From the NCBI GenBank assembly GCA_024636585.1, contig JAGXGS010000038.1:1-52588 (forward strand): 52,588 bases of DNA, read 5' to 3'. This document shows, one piece after another, positions 17,409-28,210 of the stretch (its first letter is position 1; every line of letters begins with the position of its first letter). The translations under genes and the position numbers were made by a program. The notes below the pieces were generated by a model, which saw nothing but the letters and a program-made list of their open reading frames with translations, was not told the origin of the DNA and did not search any database. Source of the stretch: Thiogranum sp. GTDB lineage: Bacteria > Pseudomonadota > Gammaproteobacteria > DSM-19610.

Positions 17409-17857
17409 TCTTTACCCCCCTCGAAAATGTACTTGCTCACCAGCTCCTCGATACTGATCGAGGATTCGGTTTCAATAATTTCGTCACCCGTTTCCAGGAT
17501 CAGCTCCGACCCGCCGGGCGACAATTTCACATAGCGGTCGCCGATAATGCCGGCAGTGCGAATCGAGGCAACGCTGTCTTCCTGCAGTTCCACGCGCCTG
17601 TCGAGACTCATATGCACGACCGCCTCGTAAGTGTCGGGGTCCAGCACGATACTCCTGACCTTCCCGACCCGCACCCCGGCGAGTTCGACCAGGCCGCCTT
17701 CTTTCAGCCCGGAAACCGACGTGAAACGCGCCTCGACAGTCCAGGTCTCCGGCTCGAATGCGCCGACCCCGCCCATCCTGGTCGCCAGAAAAAACAGTCC
17801 GGCGAGACCCGCCACTACGAACAGACCCACACCGGTTTCTACTGACCAACGATTCAT
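17405..17857 (-). CDS. mlaD: MCE-domain protein MlaD
   Basis: Hexameric ring subunit that channels phospholipid between MlaC and MlaE. The 150-aa protein has one N-terminal membrane helix (GLFVVAGLAGLFFLA, residues ~11-25) and one MCE domain (~38-120). The MCE blocks are FTSVSGLKEGGLVELAGVRVGKV and RTAGIIGDRYVKL; the acidic tail ends EGGKE. It is a little shorter than E. coli MlaD, with the difference at the C-terminus. Confidence 0.93.
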   Translation of the reverse strand: MNRWSVETGVGLFVVAGLAGLFFLATRMGGVGAFEPETWTVEARFTSVSGLKEGGLVELAGVRVGKVRSIVLDPDTYEAVVHMSLDRRVELQEDSVASIRTAGIIGDRYVKLSPGGSELILETGDEIIETESSISIEELVSKYIFEGGKE

Positions 17858-17864
17858 AATGACC

Positions 17865-18653
17865 TCATAACATTAGTGCGCTGATCAGGTAGTCCACGCA
17901 CAGCACAGAGATGGAAGCGGCGACTACGGCATCGGTAGTCACGCGACTGACGCCTTCGGCACCATAGGCACCGCAGCGCTCCAGGTGCAGAAAAAACCCT
18001 TTGGCCGAAGTGATCCAGACGATCAGCAGACCGAACACCAGCGATTTCGTAAAGCCCATGTAGATATCATGCATGACTACCGTCTCGTACATGCCCTGAA
18101 AATAGGCGGCTTCACTGAGACCGAACAAGACCACTGCCACGAACCAGCCACCGCCAATACCAATCATAATGAACAGGCTGGTCAACAACGGAACCGAGAT
18201 CACACAGGCCAGCAGCTTCGGCACCAGCAGGTAACGGTAGGGATCGATGGCCATGCATTCCAGCGCATCGATCTGTTCTTCACTGCGCATAATGCCCAGC
18301 TCCGAACAGATCGCCGAACCAGCACGACCGATCACCACCAGCGCGGTCAGGACCGGCGCCAGTTCGCGGATCATTGCCAGCGCCACCGCCGACCCGAGCA
18401 GGCTTGTGGAGCCGAAGCGCACCAGCGTGTCGTAAAACTGCAGAGCCAGAACCATGCCGGTAAAGAGTCCGGCCACCAGAATCACCAGCGTCGAACGGGC
18501 GCCAATGAAATGAATCTGATGCAGTACCCGGCGCCAGCAGTACGGCGGCCGCAGCGCCTTTGCGAGCACCCGGATCAGAAACAGCAACAGGCGCCCGGCC
18601 TGTTCGAGAAAACCGAAACTGCTGTCACCGATGCGATTGAGCAGGCGGATCAC
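17865..18653 (-). CDS. mlaE: Phospholipid ABC transporter permease MlaE
   Basis: Inner-membrane permease of the Mla system. 262 aa with about five to six hydrophobic segments. Family blocks are GARSTLVILVAGLFTGMV, a middle region REL-type (AMIRELAPVLTALVVIGRAGSA), and EQIDALECMAIDPYRYLLVP. It overlaps mlaF by 4 bp and is followed 7 bp later by mlaD. Confidence 0.95.
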   Translation of the reverse strand: MIRLLNRIGDSSFGFLEQAGRLLLFLIRVLAKALRPPYCWRRVLHQIHFIGARSTLVILVAGLFTGMVLALQFYDTLVRFGSTSLLGSAVALAMIRELAPVLTALVVIGRAGSAICSELGIMRSEEQIDALECMAIDPYRYLLVPKLLACVISVPLLTSLFIMIGIGGGWFVAVVLFGLSEAAYFQGMYETVVMHDIYMGFTKSLVFGLLIVWITSAKGFFLHLERCGAYGAEGVSRVTTDAVVAASISVLCVDYLISALML

Positions 18654-19480
18654 GGAGCGTCGTGCCGATAGCCGGTGAGTCGGTGCAGGTAGGCGTCACG
18701 ATCGACAGCTTCATTGCGCGGACGCCGGTGGAACAGATCCTGGACGCGCTCGTTATCAGTCGCACGCACCTCATCAACGCTTCCGGTCACGATCAACCGC
18801 CCTTCGTCCAGCACCGCGATCCGGTCGGCGATATTGAAGGCACTCTCCAGTTCGTGAGTCACCACCACGATGCTCATACCCAGGGTGTCGCGCAGATTCA
18901 GAATCAAATCGTCCAGTTCGGCTGCGGTCACCGGATCCAGACCCGCTGACGGTTCATCGAAAAACAGAATGCTCGGATCCATCACCAGTGCGCGCGCCAG
19001 ACCGGCGCGTTTCAACATGCCGCCGGACAGTTCCGACGGCATCAGCATGTCGAAACCCGCCAGGTTCATCATTTCCAGCTTCATACGCGCCATCACGCGG
19101 ATGGTGCTGGCATCCAGGTCAGTGTGCTCCCGCAGTGGCAGTTCGACGTTCTCGCCAACGGTGAGCGAACCAAACAGGGCGCCGTTCTGGAATGCCACGC
19201 CAATTTTCCTGCGCAGCTTGAACAGCTGTTTCTGATCGAGTCGGGTGAGATCTTCGCCGAGTACCCGGATCTGCCCACTGCTGGGCTTCTTCAGGCCCAA
19301 CAGATGCCGCAGCAAGGTGCTCTTGCCGGAGCCGCTGCCGCCCATGATGACGAGAATTTCACCAGGAAATACCTGTAGATCGATTCCATCGAGTATCAGG
19401 CGGTCGCCATAGTGCGCGACCAGACCAGACACTTCGACAACGGGGGAATCAGCACAATTGTCGCTCACAGCACTCATCAT
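18650..19480 (-). CDS. mlaF: Phospholipid ABC transporter ATPase MlaF
   Basis: Cytoplasmic ATPase that powers the Mla system. The 276-aa protein has Walker A GGSGSGKST, the signature ELSGGMLKRAGLARAL, and Walker B ILFFDEPSAGLDP followed by a switch His in VVTHELESAF. Two ATG codons lie in tandem at the start (19480 and 19477). It is first of mlaF-E-D-C. Confidence 0.95.
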   Translation of the reverse strand: MMSAVSDNCADSPVVEVSGLVAHYGDRLILDGIDLQVFPGEILVIMGGSGSGKSTLLRHLLGLKKPSSGQIRVLGEDLTRLDQKQLFKLRRKIGVAFQNGALFGSLTVGENVELPLREHTDLDASTIRVMARMKLEMMNLAGFDMLMPSELSGGMLKRAGLARALVMDPSILFFDEPSAGLDPVTAAELDDLILNLRDTLGMSIVVVTHELESAFNIADRIAVLDEGRLIVTGSVDEVRATDNERVQDLFHRRPRNEAVDRDAYLHRLTGYRHDAP

Positions 19481-19630
19481 TCTCAGCCAGATCGGGGAGC
19501 TGACCGCGGCCTGTTCCCGGCCCGGTCACACAGTCCATGTAGCGCCTTTTAACGGCAGGACAGCGGGACAGTTAACCAGTCCGTACGGGCGCCTCAGGAC
19601 ACCTGCGGGTAGTCGGTAGAGGTGGAGAGA

Positions 19631-20200
19631 TCAGGCTTTCGGGAGTGTGACGCCGGTCTGGCCCTGGTACTTGCCGCCGCGGTCACTGTAGGAGGTTTCG
19701 CAGACTTCGTCCGATTCCAGGAACAGCATCTGGGCGACGCCCTCATGCGCGTAGATCTTGGCCGGCAGCGGTGTGGTGTTGGAAAATTCCAGGGTCACAT
19801 GCCCCTCCCACTCCGGCTCCAGCGGTGTAACGTTGACGATAATGCCGCAGCGGGCGTAGGTGGACTTGCCGAGACAGATGGTCAGCACCGAGCGCGGGAT
19901 GCGGAAGTATTCGACGGTGCGCGCCAGCGCGAATGAATTGGGGGGAATGATGCAGACATCGGATTTGAGATCCACAAAGCTGCTGGCATCGAAGTTCTTG
20001 GGATCGACGATAGCGGAGTTGATATTGGTGAAAATCTTGAACTCATCGGCACAACGGACATCGTAGCCATAGCTGGAGGTGCCGTAGGAGATCAGTCGTC
20101 CGACCTTGCTGTTATTACGTACCTGGCCGGCCTCGAAAGGCTCTATCATGCCATGCTGCTCGGCCATGCGGCGTATCCAGCGATCGGATTTTATCGACAT
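19631..20200 (-). CDS. dcd: dCTP deaminase
   Basis: Deaminates dCTP to dUTP, the precursor route to dTMP. The 189-aa protein has [15 protein letters not shown] and the catalytic block [20 protein letters not shown], holding the conserved glutamate. It ends [15 protein letters not shown] as in E. coli Dcd. It follows mrp on the same strand after a 134-bp gap that contains a hairpin. Confidence 0.94.
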   Translation of the reverse strand: MSIKSDRWIRRMAEQHGMIEPFEAGQVRNNSKVGRLISYGTSSYGYDVRCADEFKIFTNINSAIVDPKNFDASSFVDLKSDVCIIPPNSFALARTVEYFRIPRSVLTICLGKSTYARCGIIVNVTPLEPEWEGHVTLEFSNTTPLPAKIYAHEGVAQMLFLESDEVCETSYSDRGGKYQGQTGVTLPKA

Positions 20201-20275
20201 TCTTTATCCCGCCAAAAATTGAAGCGGCAACGATACCGGGAACGGTGACATAAGAAAAGCAGTCACGGCAGGACC

Positions 20276-20310
20276 GGCCGTTCCCGCGCTGCAGCAGCGA
20301 AGAAACGGCC
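20276..20310. terminator. Two-level hairpin between mrp and dcd
   Basis: GGCCGTT (20276-20282) pairs with AACGGCC (20304-20310), and inside it CGCTG (20287-20291) pairs with CAGCG (20295-20299). It follows mrp on the minus strand. No clear T run follows on either strand, so a factor-independent terminator is uncertain; it could be an mRNA processing or stability hairpin. Confidence 0.4.
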
Positions 20311-20334
20311 TGTTGGCCCCGGCGTGAGACTGGA

Positions 20335-21426
20335 TCAGTTGTTCTGGATGACGATTTGCGGGAATTTGGCCGCGTAGTTTTTCGCCTGCATGGCCAGTTT
20401 GGCTGCGGTACGACGGCCAATGTCACGGTAGATCTGGGCAATGCGCCCATCCGGATTGGCAACAACCGAAGGCCTGCCGTTGTCCACTTCCTCGCGAATC
20501 GACCGGTCCAGCGGCAATGCACCGAGGAAGTCGACTTCGTACTGGTCGGACATCCGCTGACCGCCGCCTTCACCGAAGATGTGTTCTTCGTGGCCGCATT
20601 CGCTACAGATATGGATGCTCATGTTTTCGATAATGCCAAGCACCGGTACCTCGACCTTCTCGAACATCTTGAGACCCTTGCGGGCATCCAGCAGGGCAAT
20701 GTCCTGCGGCGTGGTGACGATCACCGCGCCACTGACCGGCACCTGCTGAGCCAGCGTCAGCTGCACATCACCGGTACCCGGCGGCAGGTCGATGACCAGG
20801 TAGTCGAGATCGCTCCAGTTGGTGTCATTCAGCAGCTGCTGCAGGGCCTGGGTGACCATCGGACCACGCCAGATCATGGGCGTTTCCTCGTCGACCAGGA
20901 ACCCGATCGACATGGTCTGCACGTGATAACTCATCATCGGTTCGAGCGTTTTGCCGTCCTTGGACTCCGGTTTGCCCGTGATACCCATCATGCGCGGCTG
21001 GCTGGGACCGTAGATATCCGCATCCAGGATACCGACCTTGGCACCATCGGCTGACAGCGCCAGCGCCAGGTTGGTCGCAGTAGTGGATTTACCGACGCCA
21101 CCCTTGCCTGAAGCCACGGCAATAATGTTCTTGATGCTGCTGATCATCTTCACGCCTTTCTGCACGGCGTGTGCCTCGATCTGGAAATTGACGTTCACGC
21201 GCGCCTTGGCGACGCCGTCCAGCGACTCGAGCATTTCCTTGAGCTTTGCCGACAGTTCCTCCCGATAGCCACCGGCGGGAAATCCCAGCACCACGTCGAC
21301 GACCACCTGGTCACCCTCGATCATGATGTTGCGTACGGTCCTGGTCGTAACCAGATCCTTTTCCATATAGGGATCAATGTATTCCTTCAGCTTGGTTTCG
21401 ATCTGCTGCTGGGTTACCTCAGCCAT
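20335..21426 (-). CDS. mrp: Mrp/ApbC-type iron-sulfur cluster carrier ATPase
   Basis: P-loop ATPase that carries Fe-S clusters to target apoproteins. The 363-aa protein has an N-terminal MIP18/DUF59-like domain (~1-90), Walker A GKGGVGKST, ADIYGPSQPRM, and a CxxC pair (CSEC) that holds the bridging cluster. The start has AGGAACC before it. It is divergent from metG over a 209-bp gap, the usual order in this group. Confidence 0.94.
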   Translation of the reverse strand: MAEVTQQQIETKLKEYIDPYMEKDLVTTRTVRNIMIEGDQVVVDVVLGFPAGGYREELSAKLKEMLESLDGVAKARVNVNFQIEAHAVQKGVKMISSIKNIIAVASGKGGVGKSTTATNLALALSADGAKVGILDADIYGPSQPRMMGITGKPESKDGKTLEPMMSYHVQTMSIGFLVDEETPMIWRGPMVTQALQQLLNDTNWSDLDYLVIDLPPGTGDVQLTLAQQVPVSGAVIVTTPQDIALLDARKGLKMFEKVEVPVLGIIENMSIHICSECGHEEHIFGEGGGQRMSDQYEVDFLGALPLDRSIREEVDNGRPSVVANPDGRIAQIYRDIGRRTAAKLAMQAKNYAAKFPQIVIQNN

Positions 21427-21635
21427 GGTCAGGTTCCTCTGGATATTCTTAGTAACGTAACCGGGAGTCCGGCATGAAAAAACTGTGAAAAACTAACCGA
21501 TTATTCTACACAAGCGGCCCGCGCGGGTCTTCAACGGGTTTTGTGCGGTTTAGATACCCTGTTGCCGGCATGTGCCCGTTGGGGCCTGCATCTGGCATAA
21601 TGCGCCGCTATCTATAAGTGCTGTCAGGAAATTTG

Positions 21636-23684
21636 ATGTCCGATCAGAAACGCACCATGCTGGTAACCAGCGCCCTGCCCTACGCCAACGGTTCCATCCA
21701 CCTGGGGCATCTGGTTGAGTACATCCAGACCGATATCTGGGTGCGTTTCCAGAAGATGCGCGGCCATGACTGTACCTATGTGTGCGCGGACGATGCCCAC
21801 GGCACGCCGATCATGTTGCGTGCCCAGCAGGCGGGCGTCGAACCGGAGCAGCTGATCGCCGATGTCGCCCGGGAGCATCGTGCCGACTTCGCCGAGTTCC
21901 TGATCGAGTTCGATAACTACCACAGCACCCATTCGCCAGAAAACCGTGAGCTGTCGGAGCTGATCTACTGCCGCAACCGCGATGCCGGACATATCACCAC
22001 CCGCACCATCACCCAGGCCTATGACCCGGAAAAGCAGATGTTTCTGCCGGATCGCTTCATTCGGGGCGAATGTCCGCGCTGCGGCGCAGCCGATCAATAT
22101 GGTGACAACTGCGAAGCCTGCGGCGCGACCTATGCGCCCACCGAGCTGAAAAATCCGCGTTCGGCGGTCTCCGGAGCGACACCGGTGGCAAAGGAATCGC
22201 TGCAGTATTTCTTCAACCTGGGCAACTTCGAGACCCTGTTGAAGAAGTGGACCCGCGCCGGACACCTGCAGTCTGAAGTCGCCAACAAACTCGACGAATG
22301 GTTTGCAGAAGGCCTTCAGGAGTGGGACATCTCCCGCAATGCCCCCTACTTCGGCTTTGAGATTCCGGATGCGCCGGGCAAGTTTTTCTACGTGTGGATG
22401 GATGCCCCGATCGGCTACATGGCCAGTTTCAAAAACCTGTGCGAGCGCACCGGCATGGATTTCGATGCCTACTGGCGTGCCGGCAGTGCCACCGAGCTGT
22501 ACCACTTCATCGGCAAGGACATTATCCGTTTTCACGCGCTGTTCTGGCCGGCCATGCTGTCGGGCGCGGGCTTCCGCACTCCGACGGCGATTTTCGCGCA
22601 CGGCTTCCTCACTGTAAACGGTCAGAAAATGTCCAAGTCACGCGGCACCTTCATCAAGGCGCGTACTTACCTCGAGCATCTGAATCCGGAATACCTGCGT
22701 TACTATTTTGCCGCCAAACTCGGCAGTGACATCGACGACCTCGATCTCAACCTCGACGACTTCGTCAAACGCGTCAACAGCGATCTGGTCGGCAAGTACG
22801 TCAACATCGCCAGTCGTACCGCCAACTTTATTGTCAAACAGTTCGATGGCGAACTGCTCGGCGTGGCGGAATTTTCCGCCAGCCCCGACCGGCAGGCGCA
22901 GTATATGGCTGATGTCTCCGCCGCGGCACAACAGATCGCCGAACATTACGAGGCGCGTGAGTACAGCCAGGCAGTGCGCAAGATCATGGAAATGGCTGAT
23001 GGCATCAATCAGGACTTTGATGAGCAGGAGCCCTGGAAGCTGGCCAAAGATCCGGAGCGCAAGGACGAACTGCAACGCATCTGCTCACGCATTCTGCATG
23101 GTTTCTACTGCCTCTCGATCTGTCTTGCGCCTATACTTCCAGCCATGAGTGCGCGCGTGGCGCGTGAACTGTTCGGCATGTCGCGTGATTTCAACTGGGA
23201 CGATCTGAACAGTTTCCCGGCGCGCATCGCGGCGTTCAAACATCTGGCCACGCGTGTGGAGGCGAATGCCATCAGCGCGCTGCTGGAGGCATCGAAGGAG
23301 AGTATGGCTGAGGCACAACAGGCGCCCGCCGGCCCGCTGGCCGAGGACCCGCTGAGCCCGATCATCGACTATGATGATTTCGCCAGACTGGATCTGCGCG
23401 TGGCGCGCATCGTGAAAGCAGACGCCGTCGAGAAAGCCGACAAGCTGTTGCGCCTGACACTCGATCTGGGCGGCGAAACCCGCAATGTATTTGCAGGCAT
23501 CAAGAGCGCCTACGCACCCGAAGACCTGGAAGGACGGCTCACTATCATGGTCGCCAACCTGGCGCCGCGAAAAATGCGCTTCGGCGTATCCGAAGGCATG
23601 GTGCTGGCGGCCGGCCCCGGCGGCAAGGACCTGTTCATACTGGAGCCGGATGACGGCGCGCAGCCGGGGATGCGGGTCAAATAA
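21636..23684 (+). CDS. metG: Methionyl-tRNA synthetase
   Basis: Attaches methionine to tRNA-Met, initiator and elongator. The 682-aa protein has the class I motifs HLGH (22-25) and KMSKS (331-335). The CPRC...CEAC zinc knuckle is near residues 147-162. A C-terminal Trbp111-like tRNA-binding domain runs from ~580 to 682 ([14 protein letters not shown]). AGGAA precedes ATG 21636 by 5 nt, better than 21618. Its stop overlaps the rnfA start. Confidence 0.96.
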   Translation: MSDQKRTMLVTSALPYANGSIHLGHLVEYIQTDIWVRFQKMRGHDCTYVCADDAHGTPIMLRAQQAGVEPEQLIADVAREHRADFAEFLIEFDNYHSTHSPENRELSELIYCRNRDAGHITTRTITQAYDPEKQMFLPDRFIRGECPRCGAADQYGDNCEACGATYAPTELKNPRSAVSGATPVAKESLQYFFNLGNFETLLKKWTRAGHLQSEVANKLDEWFAEGLQEWDISRNAPYFGFEIPDAPGKFFYVWMDAPIGYMASFKNLCERTGMDFDAYWRAGSATELYHFIGKDIIRFHALFWPAMLSGAGFRTPTAIFAHGFLTVNGQKMSKSRGTFIKARTYLEHLNPEYLRYYFAAKLGSDIDDLDLNLDDFVKRVNSDLVGKYVNIASRTANFIVKQFDGELLGVAEFSASPDRQAQYMADVSAAAQQIAEHYEAREYSQAVRKIMEMADGINQDFDEQEPWKLAKDPERKDELQRICSRILHGFYCLSICLAPILPAMSARVARELFGMSRDFNWDDLNSFPARIAAFKHLATRVEANAISALLEASKESMAEAQQAPAGPLAEDPLSPIIDYDDFARLDLRVARIVKADAVEKADKLLRLTLDLGGETRNVFAGIKSAYAPEDLEGRLTIMVANLAPRKMRFGVSEGMVLAAGPGGKDLFILEPDDGAQPGMRVK

Positions 23685-24265
23685 TGGGCGAGTTTGCCCT
23701 CATACTGGTCAGCACGGTACTGGTGAACAACTTCGTACTGGTGAAGTTCCTCGGCCTGTGTCCGTTCATGGGCGTCTCGCGCAAGCTGGAGACTGCAACC
23801 GGCATGGCACTGGCGACCACCTTCGTGCTTACGCTGTCTTCGATCTGCAGTTATCTCGCCAATGAATACCTGCTGGCGCCGCTGGGTCTGGAATACCTGC
23901 GCACGATCACGTTTATTCTGGTCATTGCAGTAGTGGTACAGTTCACCGAAATGGTCGTTCACAAAACCAGCCCGCTGCTCTATCAGGTGCTGGGAATCTT
24001 TTTGCCGCTGATCACCACCAACTGCGCGGTACTCGGGGTGGCGCTGCTGAATGTACAGACGGAGCACGGCTTCCTGGAATCGGCGTTGTACGGTTTCGGT
24101 GCGGCGGTCGGATTTTCTCTGGTGATGATTCTGTTCGCTGCAATGCGCGAACGCATCGCGGTAGCCGACGTGCCGGACGTATTCAAGGGCTCGTCGATCG
24201 CACTCATCACGGCCGGCCTGATGTCACTGGCCTTCATGGGCTTCTCCGGACTGATCAAGGGCTGA
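23684..24265 (+). CDS. rnfA: Rnf complex membrane subunit A
   Basis: Membrane subunit of the Rnf ferredoxin:NAD oxidoreductase, which moves ions across the inner membrane. 193 aa, about six membrane segments, with [16 protein letters not shown] at the N-terminus and [15 protein letters not shown] holding the conserved cysteine. It starts inside the metG stop as TAATG and heads rnfABCDGE, here in complete order. RnfA and RnfE resemble each other and have opposite topology. Confidence 0.95.
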   Translation: MGEFALILVSTVLVNNFVLVKFLGLCPFMGVSRKLETATGMALATTFVLTLSSICSYLANEYLLAPLGLEYLRTITFILVIAVVVQFTEMVVHKTSPLLYQVLGIFLPLITTNCAVLGVALLNVQTEHGFLESALYGFGAAVGFSLVMILFAAMRERIAVADVPDVFKGSSIALITAGLMSLAFMGFSGLIKG

Positions 24266-24277
24266 AGCGAGGATGCC

Positions 24278-24841
24278 ATGCTGACCGCCATACTCGCTAT
24301 CGGTATCCTCGCCGCCCTGTTCGGACTGCTGCTGGGTTACTCGGCTATCCGTTTCAAGGTCGACAGTGATCCGGTGGTGGACCAGATCGATGCAATCCTG
24401 CCGCAGACCCAGTGCGGCCAGTGCAGCTATGCCGGATGCCGGCCATATGCCGAGGCGATTGCGGCCGGCGAAGCCGATATCAACCAGTGCCCGCCCGGCG
24501 GTGAAGCGACGATCCAGGCGCTCGCCGATCTGCTGGGTCGCGATCCCAAACCACTGAATGCCGAACACGGCCTGCATACCGAAAAGCGTGTCGCGGTAAT
24601 TGATGAAGAAATATGCATCGGCTGCACGCTGTGCATCCAGGCCTGTCCGGTCGACGCCATACTCGGCGCCGCCAAGCAGATGCACACGGTTATCGCCAGT
24701 GAATGCACAGGCTGCGAACTGTGCGTGCCGCCCTGCCCGGTCGACTGCATCGACATGGTGCCGGTAGAAACGGACATCCGACACTGGAAATGGCCCTATC
24801 CCGAAGACCAGCAGCGTCGGATCGCACATGGCGAAAACTGA
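24278..24841 (+). CDS. rnfB: Rnf complex ferredoxin subunit B
   Basis: Iron-sulfur subunit feeding electrons into Rnf. The 187-aa protein has an N-terminal membrane anchor. The Fe-S box [16 protein letters not shown] is near residues 46-61, with its last Cys in NQCPPGG. Two ferredoxin-type [4Fe-4S] motifs follow ([12 protein letters not shown] and [12 protein letters not shown]). It overlaps rnfC by 14 bp. Confidence 0.95.
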   Translation: MLTAILAIGILAALFGLLLGYSAIRFKVDSDPVVDQIDAILPQTQCGQCSYAGCRPYAEAIAAGEADINQCPPGGEATIQALADLLGRDPKPLNAEHGLHTEKRVAVIDEEICIGCTLCIQACPVDAILGAAKQMHTVIASECTGCELCVPPCPVDCIDMVPVETDIRHWKWPYPEDQQRRIAHGEN

Positions 24842-26513
24842 GCCGGCCGACCTGCCACTGCCCGACGCACCGCAACGGGTGACTCTCCTTAAAACACCGG
24901 CACAGTTCCCCGGCGGCGCGGATCTCGACGCCCGCAAGGCACAGTCGCTGCAGGAGCCGATTCGCATCGCGCGGGTGCCAAAACGCCTGTACGTGCCGCT
25001 CAGTCAACACATTGGCGAGCCCACCCAGGCGCTGGTCAGCGTCGGTGACAAAGTGCTCAAGGGGCAGCAGATAGCACGCTCGCTGAGTTACATCAGCGCA
25101 CCTGTACACGCGCCGACTTCCGGCACCGTCAGCGATGTTGGCTCTTACCCGGTACCGCACACCGCCGGCCTCTCGGCCGGCTGCATCGTGATCGACAGCG
25201 ACGGCGAGGACCGCATGGCGGACACCGGCCTCAGGCTTGCCTCGGTCCTCGACGCCGACCCGGCGGAAATACGCCAGCGGGTGCGTGACGCCGGTATCGT
25301 CGGTCTCGGTGGAGCGGGCTTCCCGACGTCCGTCAAAGTCAATCCCGGTCCCGGGCGCAACATCGATCTGCTGATCATCAACGCCGCCGAGTGCGAACCC
25401 TATATCAGCTGCGACGAGGCGCTGATATGCGCACGGCCGCAGGATGTCATTGACGGCATCCACATCATCCGCCATGCGGTGCACGCCAGACAGGTGGTAA
25501 TCGGCATCGAGGACAACATGCCGAACGCTATCCGTTGCCTTCAGCAGGCGCTGTCAGACGGTGATGAGCATGACATTTCTGTGATTACCGTACCGGGTCG
25601 TTACCCGGCCGGTGGCGAGAAACAGCTGATCTATGCACTCACCGGGCTTGAGGTACCGAGCCAGGGTCTGCCCATCGACATCGGCATCGTCTGTCATAAC
25701 GTAGGCACCACGGCGGCAGTGGCACGCGCACTGATGCATGGCGAGCCATTGATCTCGCGCATCGTGACGGTGAGCGGCGCCGGGATAAAGCGGCCCGGCA
25801 ATCTGGAAGTGCGGATCGGCACCCCGATCGCTGAACTGATCGAGCAATGCGGCGGCTACACAGAAGGCGTGGCGCGGCTGGTGATGGGCGGTCCGATGAT
25901 GGGCTTTTCCCTGCCCAGCGATCAATTGCCGATTATCAAGACCAGCAATTGTATTCTTGCCACCACCTGGGAGGAGACTCCACCGCCGCCACCGGCCGTC
26001 GAATGCATCCGCTGTGGCAAGTGCGCTGAGGTCTGTCCCGCTATCCTGCTGCCGCAACAATTGTACTGGCACGCGCGCGCCCGCGATTTCGACAAAATAC
26101 AGGACTATGACTTGTTCGATTGCATCGAATGCGGCTGCTGCTCGTATGTATGTCCCAGCCATCTTCCGCTGGTGCAGTATTACCGTTTCGCCAAAACCGA
26201 AATCTGGAATCTTGAACGTGAGCGGCAGCAGGCGGATATCGCCCGTCAGCGCCACGAATTCCGCCAGCAACGCCTGGAGCGCGAAAAACAGGAGCTGGAG
26301 GCGCGGCGCGCCAAAGCCAAGAAAGCCCTGCGCCCGAAACAGGGTGATGCTGACGCCAAGAAGGCGGAAATAACCGCTGCGCTGGAACGCGTGAAGGCGA
26401 AAAAAGCCGCCCGGACGCAACCGCCGGGCAACACCGATAATCTGACTCCGGAGCAGCAGGCGAAAATCGCCGAGGCTGACCGGCGCCGCCAGTCGCAACG
26501 CAACGAACCCTGA
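24828..26513 (+). CDS. rnfC: Rnf complex NADH-binding subunit C
   Basis: Peripheral subunit that binds FMN and NAD(H). The 561-aa protein has [12 protein letters not shown] near residue 162, the Nqo1-like region, and two [4Fe-4S] motifs ([12 protein letters not shown] and [12 protein letters not shown]). The C-terminal ~120 residues are a Lys/Glu/Ala-rich helix, likely a coiled coil, of the kind found at the end of many gammaproteobacterial RnfC proteins. Confidence 0.95.
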   Translation: MAKTEPADLPLPDAPQRVTLLKTPAQFPGGADLDARKAQSLQEPIRIARVPKRLYVPLSQHIGEPTQALVSVGDKVLKGQQIARSLSYISAPVHAPTSGTVSDVGSYPVPHTAGLSAGCIVIDSDGEDRMADTGLRLASVLDADPAEIRQRVRDAGIVGLGGAGFPTSVKVNPGPGRNIDLLIINAAECEPYISCDEALICARPQDVIDGIHIIRHAVHARQVVIGIEDNMPNAIRCLQQALSDGDEHDISVITVPGRYPAGGEKQLIYALTGLEVPSQGLPIDIGIVCHNVGTTAAVARALMHGEPLISRIVTVSGAGIKRPGNLEVRIGTPIAELIEQCGGYTEGVARLVMGGPMMGFSLPSDQLPIIKTSNCILATTWEETPPPPPAVECIRCGKCAEVCPAILLPQQLYWHARARDFDKIQDYDLFDCIECGCCSYVCPSHLPLVQYYRFAKTEIWNLERERQQADIARQRHEFRQQRLEREKQELEARRAKAKKALRPKQGDADAKKAEITAALERVKAKKAARTQPPGNTDNLTPEQQAKIAEADRRRQSQRNEP

Positions 26514-26518
26514 GAGCC

Positions 26519-27559
26519 ATGGAATTTCCCACCCAGAGTTCACCTTACCTGCCGCCGCGCAATGATGTCGGACGCCTGATGCTGACCGTCATACTGGCGC
26601 TGATCCCCGGAGCCCTGTGCCTGATGTGGTTCTTCGGCTGGGGCGTCCTGTTCAATCTGGTGATCGCGACCGCGACCGCGGTGGCCGGGGAAGCGCTGAT
26701 CCTGCGGCTGCGCCACCGGCCGGTGCGCCGCACGCTGATGGACGGCAGCGCAGTGCTAACCGGTCTGTTGCTGGGGCTGGCATTGCCACCACTGGCGCCC
26801 TGGTGGATTCCGGTGGTCGGAGCTCTGTTCGCAATCGTGGTCGCCAAACACCTGTATGGCGGACTCGGCTATAACCCGTTCAACCCGGCGATGGTCGGCT
26901 TCGTGGTGCTGATCATCTCATTCCCCCTGCAGATGACCCAGTGGTCAGCCCCTGCCGGAATGGGCCAGGAGAGCCTGTCTTTTGTCGAAACCTTCCGCAT
27001 GACGATGCTGGAAACACTGCCCGCCGACACGCCGCTGGACACGATCACCATGGCGACACCGCTGGACCGGGCCAAGAGCGATCTCAGTCAGGATCTGACC
27101 TGGACTGAAATCAAAACCAATCCTCTGTTCGGAAGCTTTGGCGGCCTCGGCTGGCAATGGATCAATGCAGCGTTCCTGCTCGGCGGCCTGGCACTGTTGC
27201 AGCAGCGTGCTATCGCCTGGCAGATCCCCGCGGGCATGCTCGGCGGGCTGTTCCTGATGTCACTGTTCTTCTATATCGGTGATTCGGATACCTTCGCCTC
27301 TCCGGCTTTTCACCTGTTCAGCGGTGCAACCATGCTGGGCGCATTCTTCATCGCCACCGATCCGATATCGGCAGCGACCACGCCGCGCGGACGCCTGTAT
27401 TTCGGCGCCGGCATCGGCGTGCTGATCTATATCATTCGCACCTGGGGCGGCTATCCTGACGGCGTGGCCTTCGGCGTACTGCTGATGAACATGGCAGCGC
27501 CGACTATCGACTATTACACCCGGCCACGTGTGTTTGGTCATGCGAAGTCAGACGAGTAG
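26519..27559 (+). CDS. rnfD: Rnf complex membrane subunit D
   Basis: Membrane flavoprotein subunit. 346 aa with about nine to ten hydrophobic segments. The motif HLFSGATMLGAFF carries the S/T-GAT site for covalent FMN, and ATDPISAATTPRG is a family block. It starts 5 bp after rnfC. Confidence 0.95.
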   Translation: MEFPTQSSPYLPPRNDVGRLMLTVILALIPGALCLMWFFGWGVLFNLVIATATAVAGEALILRLRHRPVRRTLMDGSAVLTGLLLGLALPPLAPWWIPVVGALFAIVVAKHLYGGLGYNPFNPAMVGFVVLIISFPLQMTQWSAPAGMGQESLSFVETFRMTMLETLPADTPLDTITMATPLDRAKSDLSQDLTWTEIKTNPLFGSFGGLGWQWINAAFLLGGLALLQQRAIAWQIPAGMLGGLFLMSLFFYIGDSDTFASPAFHLFSGATMLGAFFIATDPISAATTPRGRLYFGAGIGVLIYIIRTWGGYPDGVAFGVLLMNMAAPTIDYYTRPRVFGHAKSDE

Positions 27560-27562
27560 AGC

Positions 27563-28210
27563 ATGCGCTACCGGTCGATCCTGATTTCCGCCGGCTTTCT
27601 GTTCCTGTTCGCCGTGCTCGGGACTGGCATGGTCGCCTATACGTACGACACCACAGCCGAACGCATTGCCGATAACGAGCGGCGCGCGCTGTTGCGCAAA
27701 CTGAATGAAGTGGTTGATACCGACAGCTACGACAACGATATCTTTACCGACGTTATCCTGGTACAGAGTCCGCTGCTCGGAACCCGCGCGCCGGCGCCGG
27801 TCTACCGGGCGCGCCAGAACGGCTGGCCGGTGGCCGCAGTGCTGTCGCCGGTGGCACCGGACGGCTATAACGGGGCGATCCAGCTGCTGGTCGGCATCAA
27901 TCTGGAAGGCACCGTCACCGGCGTACGGGTGCTGCGTCATCAGGAGACGCCGGGGCTTGGCGACGCCATCGAGGCGGAGCGGTCTGACTGGATTCGCCGT
28001 TTCACCGGCAAATCGCTGAACAATCCGGACCTGGACGGCTGGAAAGTCCGCCGCGACGACGGTGAGTTCGACCAGTTCACCGGCGCCACCATTACACCGC
28101 GCGCCGTGGTGAAAGCCGTGCGCAATGCTCTGATATACTTCAAAGCCAATCGTCACCAACTTTTCGCACAGGACCCGGAGCAGGAGCAGGAGCAGGAAAC
28201 GCCATCATGA
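27563..28210 (+). CDS. rnfG: Rnf complex FMN subunit G
   Basis: Periplasm-facing subunit with covalently bound FMN. The 215-aa protein has one N-terminal membrane anchor, GVRVLRHQETPGLGD and the flavinylation motif FTGATITPRAV (Thr in TGAT). The C-terminus is Gln/Glu-rich. It starts 3 bp after rnfD and overlaps rnfE by 4 bp. Confidence 0.95.
   Translation: MRYRSILISAGFLFLFAVLGTGMVAYTYDTTAERIADNERRALLRKLNEVVDTDSYDNDIFTDVILVQSPLLGTRAPAPVYRARQNGWPVAAVLSPVAPDGYNGAIQLLVGINLEGTVTGVRVLRHQETPGLGDAIEAERSDWIRRFTGKSLNNPDLDGWKVRRDDGEFDQFTGATITPRAVVKAVRNALIYFKANRHQLFAQDPEQEQEQETPS

Noticed and set aside
25554-26543. A 329-codon frame antisense to rnfC
   Set aside because: The plus-strand rnfC with its ferredoxin motifs explains the region.
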